Made by a program: the position numbers and the translations under genes. DNA of 5,533 nt from Planctomycetota bacterium (GTDB taxonomy: Bacteria; Planctomycetota; Brocadiia; SM23-32). The notes under the pieces are model-generated. The model saw only the letters and a program-made list of their open reading frames with translations, was not told the origin of the DNA and made no database searches. Position 1 is the stretch's first letter; each line of letters starts with the position of its first letter. The DNA lies in NCBI GenBank assembly GCA_030604585.1, contig JAUVVP010000179.1, positions 1 to 5,533 of the forward strand. Reading direction: 5' to 3'. Positions 1-5,320 of the stretch are shown here, one piece after another.

Positions 1-280
1 GCTCGGTCAGGTTGTAGGCGAACTGGAGGTAGTTCTGGGCCAGGTCGCCGCGCACGCGCGAGACCAGGGCGCGCGGCCCGACGACGGTGACCCGCGCTGC
101 CGTCTCGCTCTGGTGCAGCAATTCGTAGTTGGGCGGGGCCGTGATGCTGACGGTCGCCCGCACGGTCGCCTCATCGGTGACCTGGCTGCTGGCATAGCTC
201 CAGACGGCCAGCGAGATGATCAGCGCCCACGCCTGCAGCCGGAAGTTGCCGAAGATCGCCCTGAGCGTTCTCTTAAGCAT
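1..280 (-). CDS. cdaR: CdaR (YbbR-domain) regulator of c-di-AMP synthase, N-terminal part
   Basis: The ATG is the complement of 278-280, and the frame stays open to the left edge, giving 93 residues without a stop; the C-terminal part lies outside the window. Residues about 15-32 form one hydrophobic segment (LQAWALIISLAVWSYASS), preceded by a basic N-terminus (MLKRTLRAIFGNFR). This is the usual signal-anchor layout of YbbR proteins. The rest should lie outside the membrane: beta-rich sequence with the VTVVGPRALVSRVRGDLAQ stretch typical of a first YbbR repeat. In the known family, CdaR binds membrane-bound CdaA and modulates c-di-AMP synthesis. The gene starts 12 bases after the cdaA stop on the same strand, which supports this role and co-transcription. 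No strong Shine-Dalgarno sequence is visible, so translation may depend on cdaA. The identity rests on the N-terminal pattern and position. Confidence 0.85.
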   Translation of the reverse strand, partial: MLKRTLRAIFGNFRLQAWALIISLAVWSYASSQVTDEATVRATVSITAPPNYELLHQSETAARVTVVGPRALVSRVRGDLAQNYLQFAYNLTE

Positions 281-292
281 CGCAGTTGGTGC

Positions 293-1102
293 TCACTCCG
301 GTTCCACCGGTTCGGCGGCCAGTTCCTCCAGCGCACGGCGCAGCGACTTCTCGTCTATGCCGCGTTGGATGCTCCCTCCGACGGCCAGGGAGACCTGGCC
401 GGTCTGTTCGCTGATGATGATGGCGGCCGCGTCCGACTCCTCGGTCACGCCGATGCCCGCCCGATGGCGCGTGCCGAGCTCGGTGGAGAACTGGGGGCTC
501 TCAGTCAGGGGAAACAGGCAGCCGGCCGCCGCTATCCGCTGCTGGCGGATCACGATGGCGCCGTCGTGCAGGGGCGTGCCGGGCCAGAAGATGGTCTTTA
601 TCACCTCGGCAGTGACCTCAGCGTCGAGCCTGACCCCGGCCTCGACGTATCCCCGCAGGCCCACCTCCCGTTCGAGTGCTATCAGGCCCCCGATCCTGTC
701 GCGCGAGAGGCTGAAGGTAGCCTTGACCAGCTCGTCGGTGAAGCGGCTGTGCGGGCGGAAGAACATGCGGAACAGCGGGTTCTGCCCCAGCCGTATCAGC
801 GCCCGCCGCACCTCCGGCTGGAACAGTATGAACAGCGGGATCACGATCACGGGCGCCAGCGAGGTGATCACCCAGTTGAGGGTGTCGAGCTGGAACTTGC
901 GCGTCAGGATGATGGCCGTGGCGGCCAGCATCACCGCGAAGAGCGCCAGGCCCTTGAGGATGCCCGCCCCCCGCGTGCCTTGCATGATCCGCAGGAACGC
1001 ATAGACGAACAGAAAGATGATGAACACCTCCAGGGCGGCCCGCCCCAGAATCGGCGCCCAGATGGTGAGCCAATGGCCGATCTCCTGGAGGAATTCAGTC
1101 AT
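293..1102 (-). CDS. cdaA: Diadenylate cyclase CdaA, membrane-bound c-di-AMP synthase
   Basis: This 269-residue protein condenses two ATP into cyclic di-AMP at the inner face of the cytoplasmic membrane. Three hydrophobic segments (about residues 20-38, 47-67 and 75-94) are followed by the FQPEVRRAL junction at 94-102, a CdaA hallmark. The catalytic DAC domain then shows PLHDGA (DGA at 180-182), GTRHRAG at 210-216 (the RHR motif) and SEQTGQVS at 231-238. All key motifs are intact and the length matches the family (about 270). The start at 1102 overlaps the end of folP by 8 bases (ATGACTGA), suggesting translational coupling; an AAGGGG lies about 13 bases upstream, rather far. cdaR follows 12 bases downstream. 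In Firmicutes cdaA-cdaR is usually followed by glmM; that position is outside this window. The assignment is firm. Confidence 0.96.
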   Translation of the reverse strand: MTEFLQEIGHWLTIWAPILGRAALEVFIIFLFVYAFLRIMQGTRGAGILKGLALFAVMLAATAIILTRKFQLDTLNWVITSLAPVIVIPLFILFQPEVRRALIRLGQNPLFRMFFRPHSRFTDELVKATFSLSRDRIGGLIALEREVGLRGYVEAGVRLDAEVTAEVIKTIFWPGTPLHDGAIVIRQQRIAAAGCLFPLTESPQFSTELGTRHRAGIGVTEESDAAAIIISEQTGQVSLAVGGSIQRGIDEKSLRRALEELAAEPVEPE

Positions 1103-2000
1103 TGGTGTACTCGATCCCCTTTCTGATGGCCTCGCAGACCCTGACGACTTCCACGGCGGGCCGCACGTCGTGCACGCGCACGATGTGACAGCCCGACAGT
1201 GCCGCGCTCGCCACGGTGGCCAGGGTCCCGTAGAGGCGCTCGTCAGCCGGCAGGTCCAGGATCATGCCGAGCATGGACTTGCGGGAGGGGCCGACCATCA
1301 GCGGCCTGCCCAGCCGGTGCAGCTCGTGCAGCCGCCGCAGCAGCTCCAGGTTGTGCTCCAGGGCCTTGCCGAAGCCGAAGCCCGGGTCCACGATCAGCCG
1401 GCCCTCGTCAATCCCGCCGGCCGCCGCGTGCTGAATCCGCTCCTCCAGCCACGCCGCCACCTCGGCGACCACCTCCCCGTAGGTCGGGTTCTGCTGCATG
1501 GTCTTCGGCCGGCCCTGCATGTGCATCAGGACGACGGGCACTTTCCGCTCCGCCGCCAGCGGCGCCATCTCGGGGTCCGTGCGCAGGGCGCTAACGTCGT
1601 TGATCATCTCGGCGCCCGCCTCCAGGCCGGCCTCGGCCACCTCGGCCTTCTGCGTATCAATGCTGATGAGCGCAGTCATCTCCGCCGCCAGCTCCTCGAT
1701 GACGGGGATGACGCGGTTCTTCTCCTCCTCGGCGGAGACGGGGTCGCTGCCGGGCCGCGTGCTCTCGCCGCCCACGTCAATGATGTCGGCCCCCTCCGCG
1801 CACATGTCCCGGGCCTGGCGGACGGCGCTGGTCAGCGTGAAGAACCGGTCCCCGTCGCTGAAGGAGTCGGGCGTAACGTTCAGGACCCCCATCACCAGGG
1901 GCCTCGGACCCATGTCCAGCGCGCGGCCGGAAGGCAACTCAATCCGGAAGGGCGGACGTTCCCACCAGGCGCCGCCCGCAGCATGGGCCGCCTCCTGCAT
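1095..2000 (-). CDS. folP: Dihydropteroate synthase
   Basis: This 301-residue cytoplasmic enzyme joins 6-hydroxymethyl-dihydropterin diphosphate to p-aminobenzoate in folate synthesis; it is the sulfonamide target. The TIM-barrel motifs appear in order: VLNVTPDSFSDG (39-50), GGESTRPG (77-84), SIDTQK (113-118), INDVSAL (133-139), MHMQGRP (159-165), DPGFGFGK (205-212), GPSRKS (237-242) and RVHDV (275-279). I chose the ATG at 2000 because AGGAGG lies 5 bases upstream and the length fits the family. The same frame stays open to an ATG at 2081, but that would add 27 residues unlike DHPS and would start upstream of the candidate promoter. The 3' end overlaps cdaA. About 30 residues precede the core, slightly longer than in E. 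coli. Confidence 0.95.
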   Translation of the reverse strand: MQEAAHAAGGAWWERPPFRIELPSGRALDMGPRPLVMGVLNVTPDSFSDGDRFFTLTSAVRQARDMCAEGADIIDVGGESTRPGSDPVSAEEEKNRVIPVIEELAAEMTALISIDTQKAEVAEAGLEAGAEMINDVSALRTDPEMAPLAAERKVPVVLMHMQGRPKTMQQNPTYGEVVAEVAAWLEERIQHAAAGGIDEGRLIVDPGFGFGKALEHNLELLRRLHELHRLGRPLMVGPSRKSMLGMILDLPADERLYGTLATVASAALSGCHIVRVHDVRPAVEVVRVCEAIRKGIEYTND

Positions 2001-2002
2001 CG

Positions 2003-2011
2003 CCTCCTCCT
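2003..2011 (-). promoter_or_regulatory. folP ribosome binding site
   Basis: On the minus strand AGGAGGAGG ends 2 bases before the ATG at 2000. The copy of AGGAGG at 2006-2011 has a 5-base spacing. This strong Shine-Dalgarno decides the folP start in favour of 2000 over 2081. Confidence 0.7.
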
Positions 2012-2052
2012 GGCCGCCGTCGGCCGTGCTGGCCCCCCTGCGACACCGTGCG

Positions 2053-2081
2053 AATGTAATTGACCGGCGGGCCGATTGCAA
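2053..2081 (-). promoter_or_regulatory. Candidate sigma70-type promoter for folP-cdaA-cdaR
   Basis: Reading the minus strand, TTGCAA (2081-2076, 4 of 6 to consensus) is followed after exactly 17 bases by TACATT (2058-2053, 4 of 6). Transcription would begin near 2046, giving a leader of roughly 45 bases before the folP ATG at 2000. This is a moderate match only. It is supported by its position in the divergent gap and by the good ribosome binding site downstream. Confidence 0.4.
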
Positions 2082-2090
2082 GCTCCTTGC
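2078..2090. repeat. Short inverted repeat between divergent promoters
   Basis: GCAAG (2078-2082) and CTTGC (2086-2090) form a perfect 5-bp inverted repeat around CTC. It overlaps the -35 elements proposed for both folP (minus) and queA (plus), so a bound protein could affect both. Such a short repeat can easily arise by chance. Confidence 0.25.
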
Positions 2091-2118
2091 CCGCCATACT
2101 CCTTTTGTGGCATATTCT
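2087..2118 (+). promoter_or_regulatory. Weak candidate promoter for queA
   Basis: TTGCCC (2087-2092, 4 of 6) is followed by CATATT at 2111-2116 (18-base spacing, 4 of 6) or TATTCT at 2113-2118 (20-base spacing, 4 of 6). This AT-richer patch sits 30-40 bases before the queA start, as expected for a promoter. The match is weak and the exact -10 is uncertain. Confidence 0.3.
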
Positions 2119-2148
2119 ACGGGACGCCCGTCCCTGAGGGAAGCCTGG

Positions 2149-3216
2149 ATGAAGGTTGAGCTTTTCGACTATGAGCTGCCCGAGGACCTCGTCGCCGCCA
2201 CGCCCGCCGAACGGCGGGATGAGTCGCGCCTGCTGGTGTTGGACCGCCGCAGCGGGGCCGTGTCGCACCGTTGGTTCTATGGGCTGCTGGAGGTGCTGCG
2301 CGACGGCGACCTGCTGGTGATGAACGACGCGCGCGTGATATCCGCGCGCCTGCACGCCGTCAGGGAGACGGGAGGCGCCGTGGAGCTGCTGCTGGTCAGG
2401 CCGCAGGATGCGGGTGCCCCTCAGGCCGGCCTCTGGCTGGCCATCGTAAAGAGCAGCGGCCGCCTGCGGGAAGGGGAGCCCCTGCGGCTGCGCGTGCCCG
2501 AGGCGCAGGTCACCCTCGTGGAGAGGAAGGGCGGCGGGTACTGGACGGTCTCGCTCGATGACGGCCGCGTGCCGCCGGGAGCAATACTGAAGGCCGGCGC
2601 CATGCCCCTGCCGCCCTACATCATCAGGCGCCGCCGGCGACTGGGTCTGCCTGCCGAGATGCCCGAGCTGGATAGTAAGCGGTATCAGACCGTCTTTTCC
2701 CGCCGGCCGGGCGCCGTGGCTGCGCCGACGGCCGGGCTGCACTTCACCGAAGAGCTGCTGGACCGCATCCGGCAGGCGGGCGTCGAGACCCGCATGCTCT
2801 CGCTGCTGGTGGGGCCGGGCACCTTCGAACCGGTCCGCACCCGGAACGTGGAAGACCACTGCTTGCAGGCGGAGTACTTCGAGCTGCCGGCCGAGACGGC
2901 CGCCGCCGTCGCCGGTGCGCTGCGCGACGGCCGGCGAGTCGTCGCGACCGGCACTACCACCTGCCGCGTGCTGGAGTACGTGGCCCGCTCCGGGCGCTGG
3001 GAAGAGCAGAGCGGCTGGACGGACCTGTTCATCTATCCGCCGTTTGAGTTCCGCGTCGTCGGCGCCCTCATCACCAACTTCCACCTGCCTTGCAGCACGC
3101 TCCTGATGCTGGTGGCCGCCCTCGCCGGCCGCGAGAGCGTCCTGAGCGCCTATCGCACGGCCGTGCGCGAAGGCTATCGCTTCTACAGCTACGGCGACGC
3201 GATGTTCATCGCCTGA
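2149..3216 (+). CDS. queA: S-adenosylmethionine:tRNA ribosyltransferase-isomerase QueA
   Basis: This 355-residue cytoplasmic enzyme transfers and isomerises the ribosyl group of S-adenosylmethionine onto preQ1-34 in tRNA, making epoxyqueuosine. Family blocks are present: the N-terminal FDYELPEDLVAATPAERR with SRLLVLDR, NDARVISARL (59-68), DSKRYQTVF (175-183), GAVAAPTAGLHF (188-199), VGPGTFEPV (221-229), GTTTCR (268-273), TNFHLP (309-314) and a terminal SYGDAMFI. Length matches E. coli QueA (356). The ATG at 2149 has GAGGG 8 bases upstream and begins exactly where family proteins begin; the same frame is open far upstream, but that part runs antisense to folP and is not QueA-like. Small departures from the E. 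coli wording occur (LLVGPGTF for LHVGAGTF, YPPFEF for YPGFQY, HLPCST for HLPEST). It is divergent from folP and convergent with the hydrolase gene. Confidence 0.97.
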   Translation: MKVELFDYELPEDLVAATPAERRDESRLLVLDRRSGAVSHRWFYGLLEVLRDGDLLVMNDARVISARLHAVRETGGAVELLLVRPQDAGAPQAGLWLAIVKSSGRLREGEPLRLRVPEAQVTLVERKGGGYWTVSLDDGRVPPGAILKAGAMPLPPYIIRRRRRLGLPAEMPELDSKRYQTVFSRRPGAVAAPTAGLHFTEELLDRIRQAGVETRMLSLLVGPGTFEPVRTRNVEDHCLQAEYFELPAETAAAVAGALRDGRRVVATGTTTCRVLEYVARSGRWEEQSGWTDLFIYPPFEFRVVGALITNFHLPCSTLLMLVAALAGRESVLSAYRTAVREGYRFYSYGDAMFIA

Positions 3217-3230
3217 GCCGCTTGGCGGGT

Positions 3231-3929
3231 TCATCGCCACTCGACCATGGCCTTTGTGTAGGCCTGCTCGATCAACTGCTTGCCCCTGCCGACGGCGGGC
3301 GGACCATGGCCCGGCAGCAGCGTGTCCAACTCCATGTGGGCCAGCCTTCGGAGCGTCTCCAGATACGTTGGCCTGTGGTAGCCGGGCCCGCCCGCCCATC
3401 CCAGCTCCAGCGTCCCGCCCTCCGGGCCGACCTCGACAAGGTCGCCGCAGAACCAGAGGCGTTCGTCATTCAGCACGGTCTCGAAGATCATTAGACCGTT
3501 GGTGTGGCCCGGCGCCGCGATGCAGCGTATCGCGAGGTCCGCGATCTCGAGTGCCTGGCCATCCTCGACGACGACGTCGGTCTCGCAGCGCTCGAACGTG
3601 CGATGCATGGCGTAGCCGATGCAGCGGTCGTCCCCCGATGCCATGGCCTCGGCCGCGTCGCGGCTGGCCACGATCCTGGCTCCCATGCGCCGGAACCGGG
3701 CCGCATGGCTGCTGTGATCGAAGTGCGCGTGGGTCACCAGCAGGTGGGTCACCTCGGAGAGGTCGATCCCCCAGCGCTTGCAGTTGGGCCCCAGGGCATC
3801 AAAAGAGTCCTCTGCCATGTGGCCGGAGTCGATCATGATCGTTGCTCCGGCGGCTCGAACGAGGTAGCCGTTCTGATGCCGGCCGTAGGGAAAGCCGTTG
3901 ACCAGGTAGACGCCTGGGACGATCTGCAT
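3231..3929 (-). CDS. Metallo-beta-lactamase-fold hydrolase, substrate unknown
   Basis: This 232-residue protein has no signal peptide or membrane segment and is probably cytoplasmic. All metal ligands of a two-metal MBL site are visible: H67, H69, D71 and H72 in THAHFDHSSH, then H142 (APGHTNG), D163 (FCGDLV) and H208 (LPGHGPP). IMIDSGH at 31-37 is the usual second strand. The first motif ends in SSH where many relatives have GG. The layout resembles glyoxalase II-like and other small-molecule thioester, lactone or phosphodiester hydrolases; the substrate cannot be read from sequence. The ATG at 3929 is preceded by GAGAGGG at 8 bases. The gene lies opposite to and between queA and tgt, stops 14 bases from the queA stop, and has its own strong promoter, so it is a separate transcription unit. 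A link to queuosine is positional only. Confidence 0.88.
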   Translation of the reverse strand: MQIVPGVYLVNGFPYGRHQNGYLVRAAGATIMIDSGHMAEDSFDALGPNCKRWGIDLSEVTHLLVTHAHFDHSSHAARFRRMGARIVASRDAAEAMASGDDRCIGYAMHRTFERCETDVVVEDGQALEIADLAIRCIAAPGHTNGLMIFETVLNDERLWFCGDLVEVGPEGGTLELGWAGGPGYHRPTYLETLRRLAHMELDTLLPGHGPPAVGRGKQLIEQAYTKAMVEWR

Positions 3930-3960
3930 GAGCTACGCCCTCTCAGAGACCTGTTGTGTT

Positions 3961-3976
3961 CCCGGTGGCAGCCGGG
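3961..3976 (-). other. Small hairpin in the hydrolase mRNA leader
   Basis: CCCGG (3961-3965) and CCGGG (3972-3976) pair perfectly around a 6-base loop. The hairpin would sit at or just after the predicted 5' end of the hydrolase transcript, about 30 bases before its start codon. It may only stabilise the 5' end; regulation is not demonstrated. Confidence 0.3.
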
Positions 3977-3980
3977 GGCG

Positions 3981-4009
3981 AATATAGGAAGCCGAGGGCG
4001 ACCTGTCAA
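3981..4009 (-). promoter_or_regulatory. Near-consensus sigma70 promoter of the MBL-fold hydrolase
   Basis: On the minus strand TTGACA (4009-4004, 6 of 6) is separated by exactly 17 bases from TATATT (3986-3981, 5 of 6). This is the best promoter match in the window. Transcription would begin near 3974, leaving a leader of about 45 bases before the ATG at 3929. It implies strong constitutive expression unless repressed. Confidence 0.7.
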
Positions 4010-4037
4010 TCTTCTCGCGGCCGGAGCCCCCTGTGCC

Positions 4038-4043
4038 TATAAT
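4038..4043 (+). promoter_or_regulatory. Candidate -10 element for tgt-yajC
   Basis: A perfect TATAAT faces tgt. At 17-base spacing the -35 position (4015-4020) reads TCGCGG, which is a poor match. The promoter may therefore need an activator or another sigma factor, or the match may be chance. Transcription would start near 4050, inside the palindrome at 4047-4062, and give a leader of about 150 bases. tgt needs its own promoter because the upstream gene is on the other strand. Confidence 0.4.
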
Positions 4044-4046
4044 GCC

Positions 4047-4062
4047 GCCGAGCCGGCTCGGC
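4047..4062. promoter_or_regulatory. Perfect 16-bp palindrome at the predicted tgt start point (possible operator)
   Basis: GCCGAGCC is followed directly by GGCTCGGC, a perfect two-fold symmetric site with no spacer. It begins 3 bases after the TATAAT at 4038-4043 and covers the expected transcription start. This is where a dimeric repressor would block the promoter. GC-rich DNA makes palindromes more likely, so the operator role is inference. Confidence 0.4.
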
Positions 4063-4092
4063 AGGTCGCCGACGATGAATCGTGGCGACTGC
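4061..4092 (+). other. Long leader hairpin upstream of tgt
   Basis: The left arm GCA, GTCGCC, ACGA (4061-4063, 4065-4070, 4072-4075) pairs with TCGT, GGCGAC, TGC (4080-4092). This gives 13 base pairs with single bulged Gs at 4064 and 4071 and a TGAA loop (4076-4079). It lies near the 5' end of the predicted tgt transcript. No T-run follows, so it is not an intrinsic terminator. Confidence 0.45.
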
Positions 4093-4110
4093 GGCACGAA
4101 CGAACGGTTC

Positions 4111-4134
4111 GAGAACGAGAACGAGCACGAGCGG
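4111..4134 (+). repeat. Short tandem hexamer repeat in the tgt leader
   Basis: Four consecutive 6-base units read GAGAAC, GAGAAC, GAGCAC and GAGCGG. Just before them CGAACGGTTCG (4101-4111) is an 11-base palindrome around one central G. The block is purine-rich, unlike its surroundings, and no convincing gene covers it. Confidence 0.5.
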
Positions 4135-4145
4135 GCGGCGCCCGC
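4131..4145 (+). other. GC-only hairpin in the tgt leader
   Basis: GCGGGC (4131-4136) and GCCCGC (4140-4145) form a perfect 6-bp stem with a GGC loop. It resembles the stem of a terminator but lacks a following T-run (the next bases are CGTCATTGGG). Intrinsic termination is therefore unlikely. Confidence 0.35.
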
Positions 4146-4170
4146 CGTCATTGGGACGGCCGATAGGATA

Positions 4171-4186
4171 GTCGCCTTAGGGCGAC
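4171..4186 (+). other. Hairpin next to the tgt translation start
   Basis: GTCGCC (4171-4176), loop TTAG and GGCGAC (4181-4186) form a perfect 6-bp stem. It ends immediately before the possible GTG start at 4187 and takes up half of the only Shine-Dalgarno-like AGGG (4179-4182). It could limit ribosome access, and it argues against the GTG start. The same pair of arms occurs in the hairpin at 4065-4089. Confidence 0.4.
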
Positions 4187-4204
4187 GTGGCGGAACGGAT
4201 GACT

Positions 4205-5320
4205 ATGGAATTCGAGCTGACCGGACAGGACGCTGATACCCGTGCTCGTAGCGGACGGCTTCGGCTGCGCTCCGGAGAGGTGGAGACGCCGGCCTTCATG
4301 CCCGTGGGCAGCCGCGCCTCCGTGCGCGGATTGACGCCGGGCCGGCTTCGCGAGTGCGGGGTGCAGATGGTGCTGGCCAATGCCTACCACCTCGCCCTGC
4401 GACCGGGCGCCGAAGTCGTGGCCCAGCTCGGCGGCCTGCACGCGTTCATGGGCTGGGACGGCCCTCTCCTGACCGACAGCGGGGGCTACCAGGTCTTCTC
4501 GCTTGCCGGCCACCGTGTGATCACCGAGGAGGGGGTGCAGTTCCGCAGTCCCGTGGACGGCCGGGAGGTCTTCCTCGGACCGCGACGCTGCATGGAGGTC
4601 CAGAACCTGCTCGGGGCCGACGTCGCCATGGTGCTCGACCACTGCTCGCCCTACCCGTGCGACCGGGAGCCGGCCGAGGCGGCGGCGGAGCGCACGCTGC
4701 GCTGGAGCGCCGCCTGCAAGGAGGCCCACGGCCGCGACGACCAGGCGCTGTTCGGCATCGTCCAGGGAAGCACCTTCGACGACCTGCGGGAGGCGAGCGC
4801 GCGGCGCACGGTCGAGCTGGGCTTCGACGGCTACGCCATCGGCGGGGTGAGCGTCGGCGAGGAGGAGCATCTCCGCCGCCGCGTTGTCGCCCTCACCGCG
4901 CCCATGCTGCCGGCGGACCGGCCCCGCTACCTGATGGGCGTCGGTTTCCCTCCGGACGTGATCGCCGCCATCGGCGACGGCGTGGACTTGTTCGACTGCG
5001 TCGCGCCCACGCGCATGGGACGCAACGCCACGGCCTTCACGCCCGGGGGCCGCGTCCGGCTGCGCAACAGCGGGCTGAGGGCCGACCGGCGGCCCGTTCA
5101 AGACGGTTGCGACTGCCCGTGCTGTCGGTTATACTCGCGCGGGTACTTGAACCACCTGTTCCGCGTCGGCGAGATGCTCGGCCCCATCCTGCTGAGCGTC
5201 CACAACCTGGCATTCTACGCTCGCATGATGACCCAGGCCCGGCGCGCGATACGTCAAGGCCGATTCGGGCAGTTCAGGGACGGGTTCATTGCCCGCTACG
5301 ACAGTGGAAAGGAACAGTAA
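4205..5320 (+). CDS. tgt: tRNA-guanine(34) transglycosylase
   Basis: This 371-residue cytoplasmic enzyme swaps guanine-34 of Asp, Asn, His and Tyr tRNAs for preQ1, the step before QueA. The general base D91 sits in DSGGYQVFSL (91-100). The nucleophile D264 is in FDCVAPTR. FGIVQGS (183-189) and YAIGGVSVGE (210-219) line the base pocket. The zinc site is C302, C304, C307 (CDCPCC) and H333. D264 and all zinc ligands fall at the E. coli residue numbers, which supports the ATG at 4205, although in-frame GTG 4187 and ATG 4199 are possible and no start has a strong Shine-Dalgarno. The usual DEC motif reads DHC (145-147); C147, tied to preQ1 specificity, is kept. The stop overlaps the yajC start by one base. 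Confidence 0.95.
   Translation: MEFELTGQDADTRARSGRLRLRSGEVETPAFMPVGSRASVRGLTPGRLRECGVQMVLANAYHLALRPGAEVVAQLGGLHAFMGWDGPLLTDSGGYQVFSLAGHRVITEEGVQFRSPVDGREVFLGPRRCMEVQNLLGADVAMVLDHCSPYPCDREPAEAAAERTLRWSAACKEAHGRDDQALFGIVQGSTFDDLREASARRTVELGFDGYAIGGVSVGEEEHLRRRVVALTAPMLPADRPRYLMGVGFPPDVIAAIGDGVDLFDCVAPTRMGRNATAFTPGGRVRLRNSGLRADRRPVQDGCDCPCCRLYSRGYLNHLFRVGEMLGPILLSVHNLAFYARMMTQARRAIRQGRFGQFRDGFIARYDSGKEQ
5308..5313 (+). promoter_or_regulatory. yajC ribosome binding site inside the tgt 3' end
   Basis: AAAGGA lies within the last codons of tgt, with a 6-base gap to the yajC ATG at 5320. Together with the TAATG stop/start overlap it indicates coupled translation of tgt and yajC. Confidence 0.6.

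Noticed and set aside
113..1126. A 337-residue open frame on the plus strand opposite cdaA and cdaR, and a second one at 216-1004.
   Set aside because: Both lie antisense to well-recognised genes, have no family motifs and show the composition of shadow frames in GC-rich DNA.
1498..2148. The queA frame stays open for over 200 codons upstream, suggesting a fusion protein.
   Set aside because: The upstream part runs antisense to folP, shows no domain, and QueA begins correctly at 2149 with its own ribosome binding site.
3214..3240. A bidirectional terminator between the convergent queA and hydrolase genes.
   Set aside because: Only a 4-bp GGCG/CGCC pairing is found and there is no T-run on either strand.
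1939..3399. A 486-residue open frame on the minus strand opposite queA.
   Set aside because: It is a His/Gln/Ala/Arg-rich shadow of queA with no motif, and it overlaps four recognised features.
3997..4070. A 9-bp inverted repeat (GGCGACCTG at 3997-4005, CAGGTCGCC at 4062-4070) flanking the tgt -10 region.
   Set aside because: The same 9-base word also appears inside the cdaR coding region at 42-50, where it simply encodes Gly-Asp-Leu, so it is probably chance in GC-rich DNA.
4131..4150. An intrinsic terminator or attenuator before tgt.
   Set aside because: The GC stem is followed by CGTCATTGGG, not by a run of T.
4050..4204. A preQ1 riboswitch ahead of tgt.
   Set aside because: No match to the short C-rich-loop and A-rich-tail pattern of class I preQ1 aptamers is visible, and the leader is GC-rich with different stems. 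A covariance model search (Infernal with Rfam preQ1 families) would settle it.
4187..4204. GTG at 4187 or ATG at 4199 as the tgt start.
   Set aside because: Both are in frame and possible, but the ATG at 4205 matches the family N-terminus and puts the nucleophile and zinc ligands at the E. coli residue numbers. The AGGG before the GTG is only 4 bases away and partly in a hairpin.
4033..4236. A 67-codon plus-strand frame across the tgt leader that might encode a leader peptide.
   Set aside because: The frame overlaps the tgt start in another phase, has no Shine-Dalgarno, and its Glu/Asn tract comes from the hexamer repeat. It would also begin upstream of the predicted transcript start.
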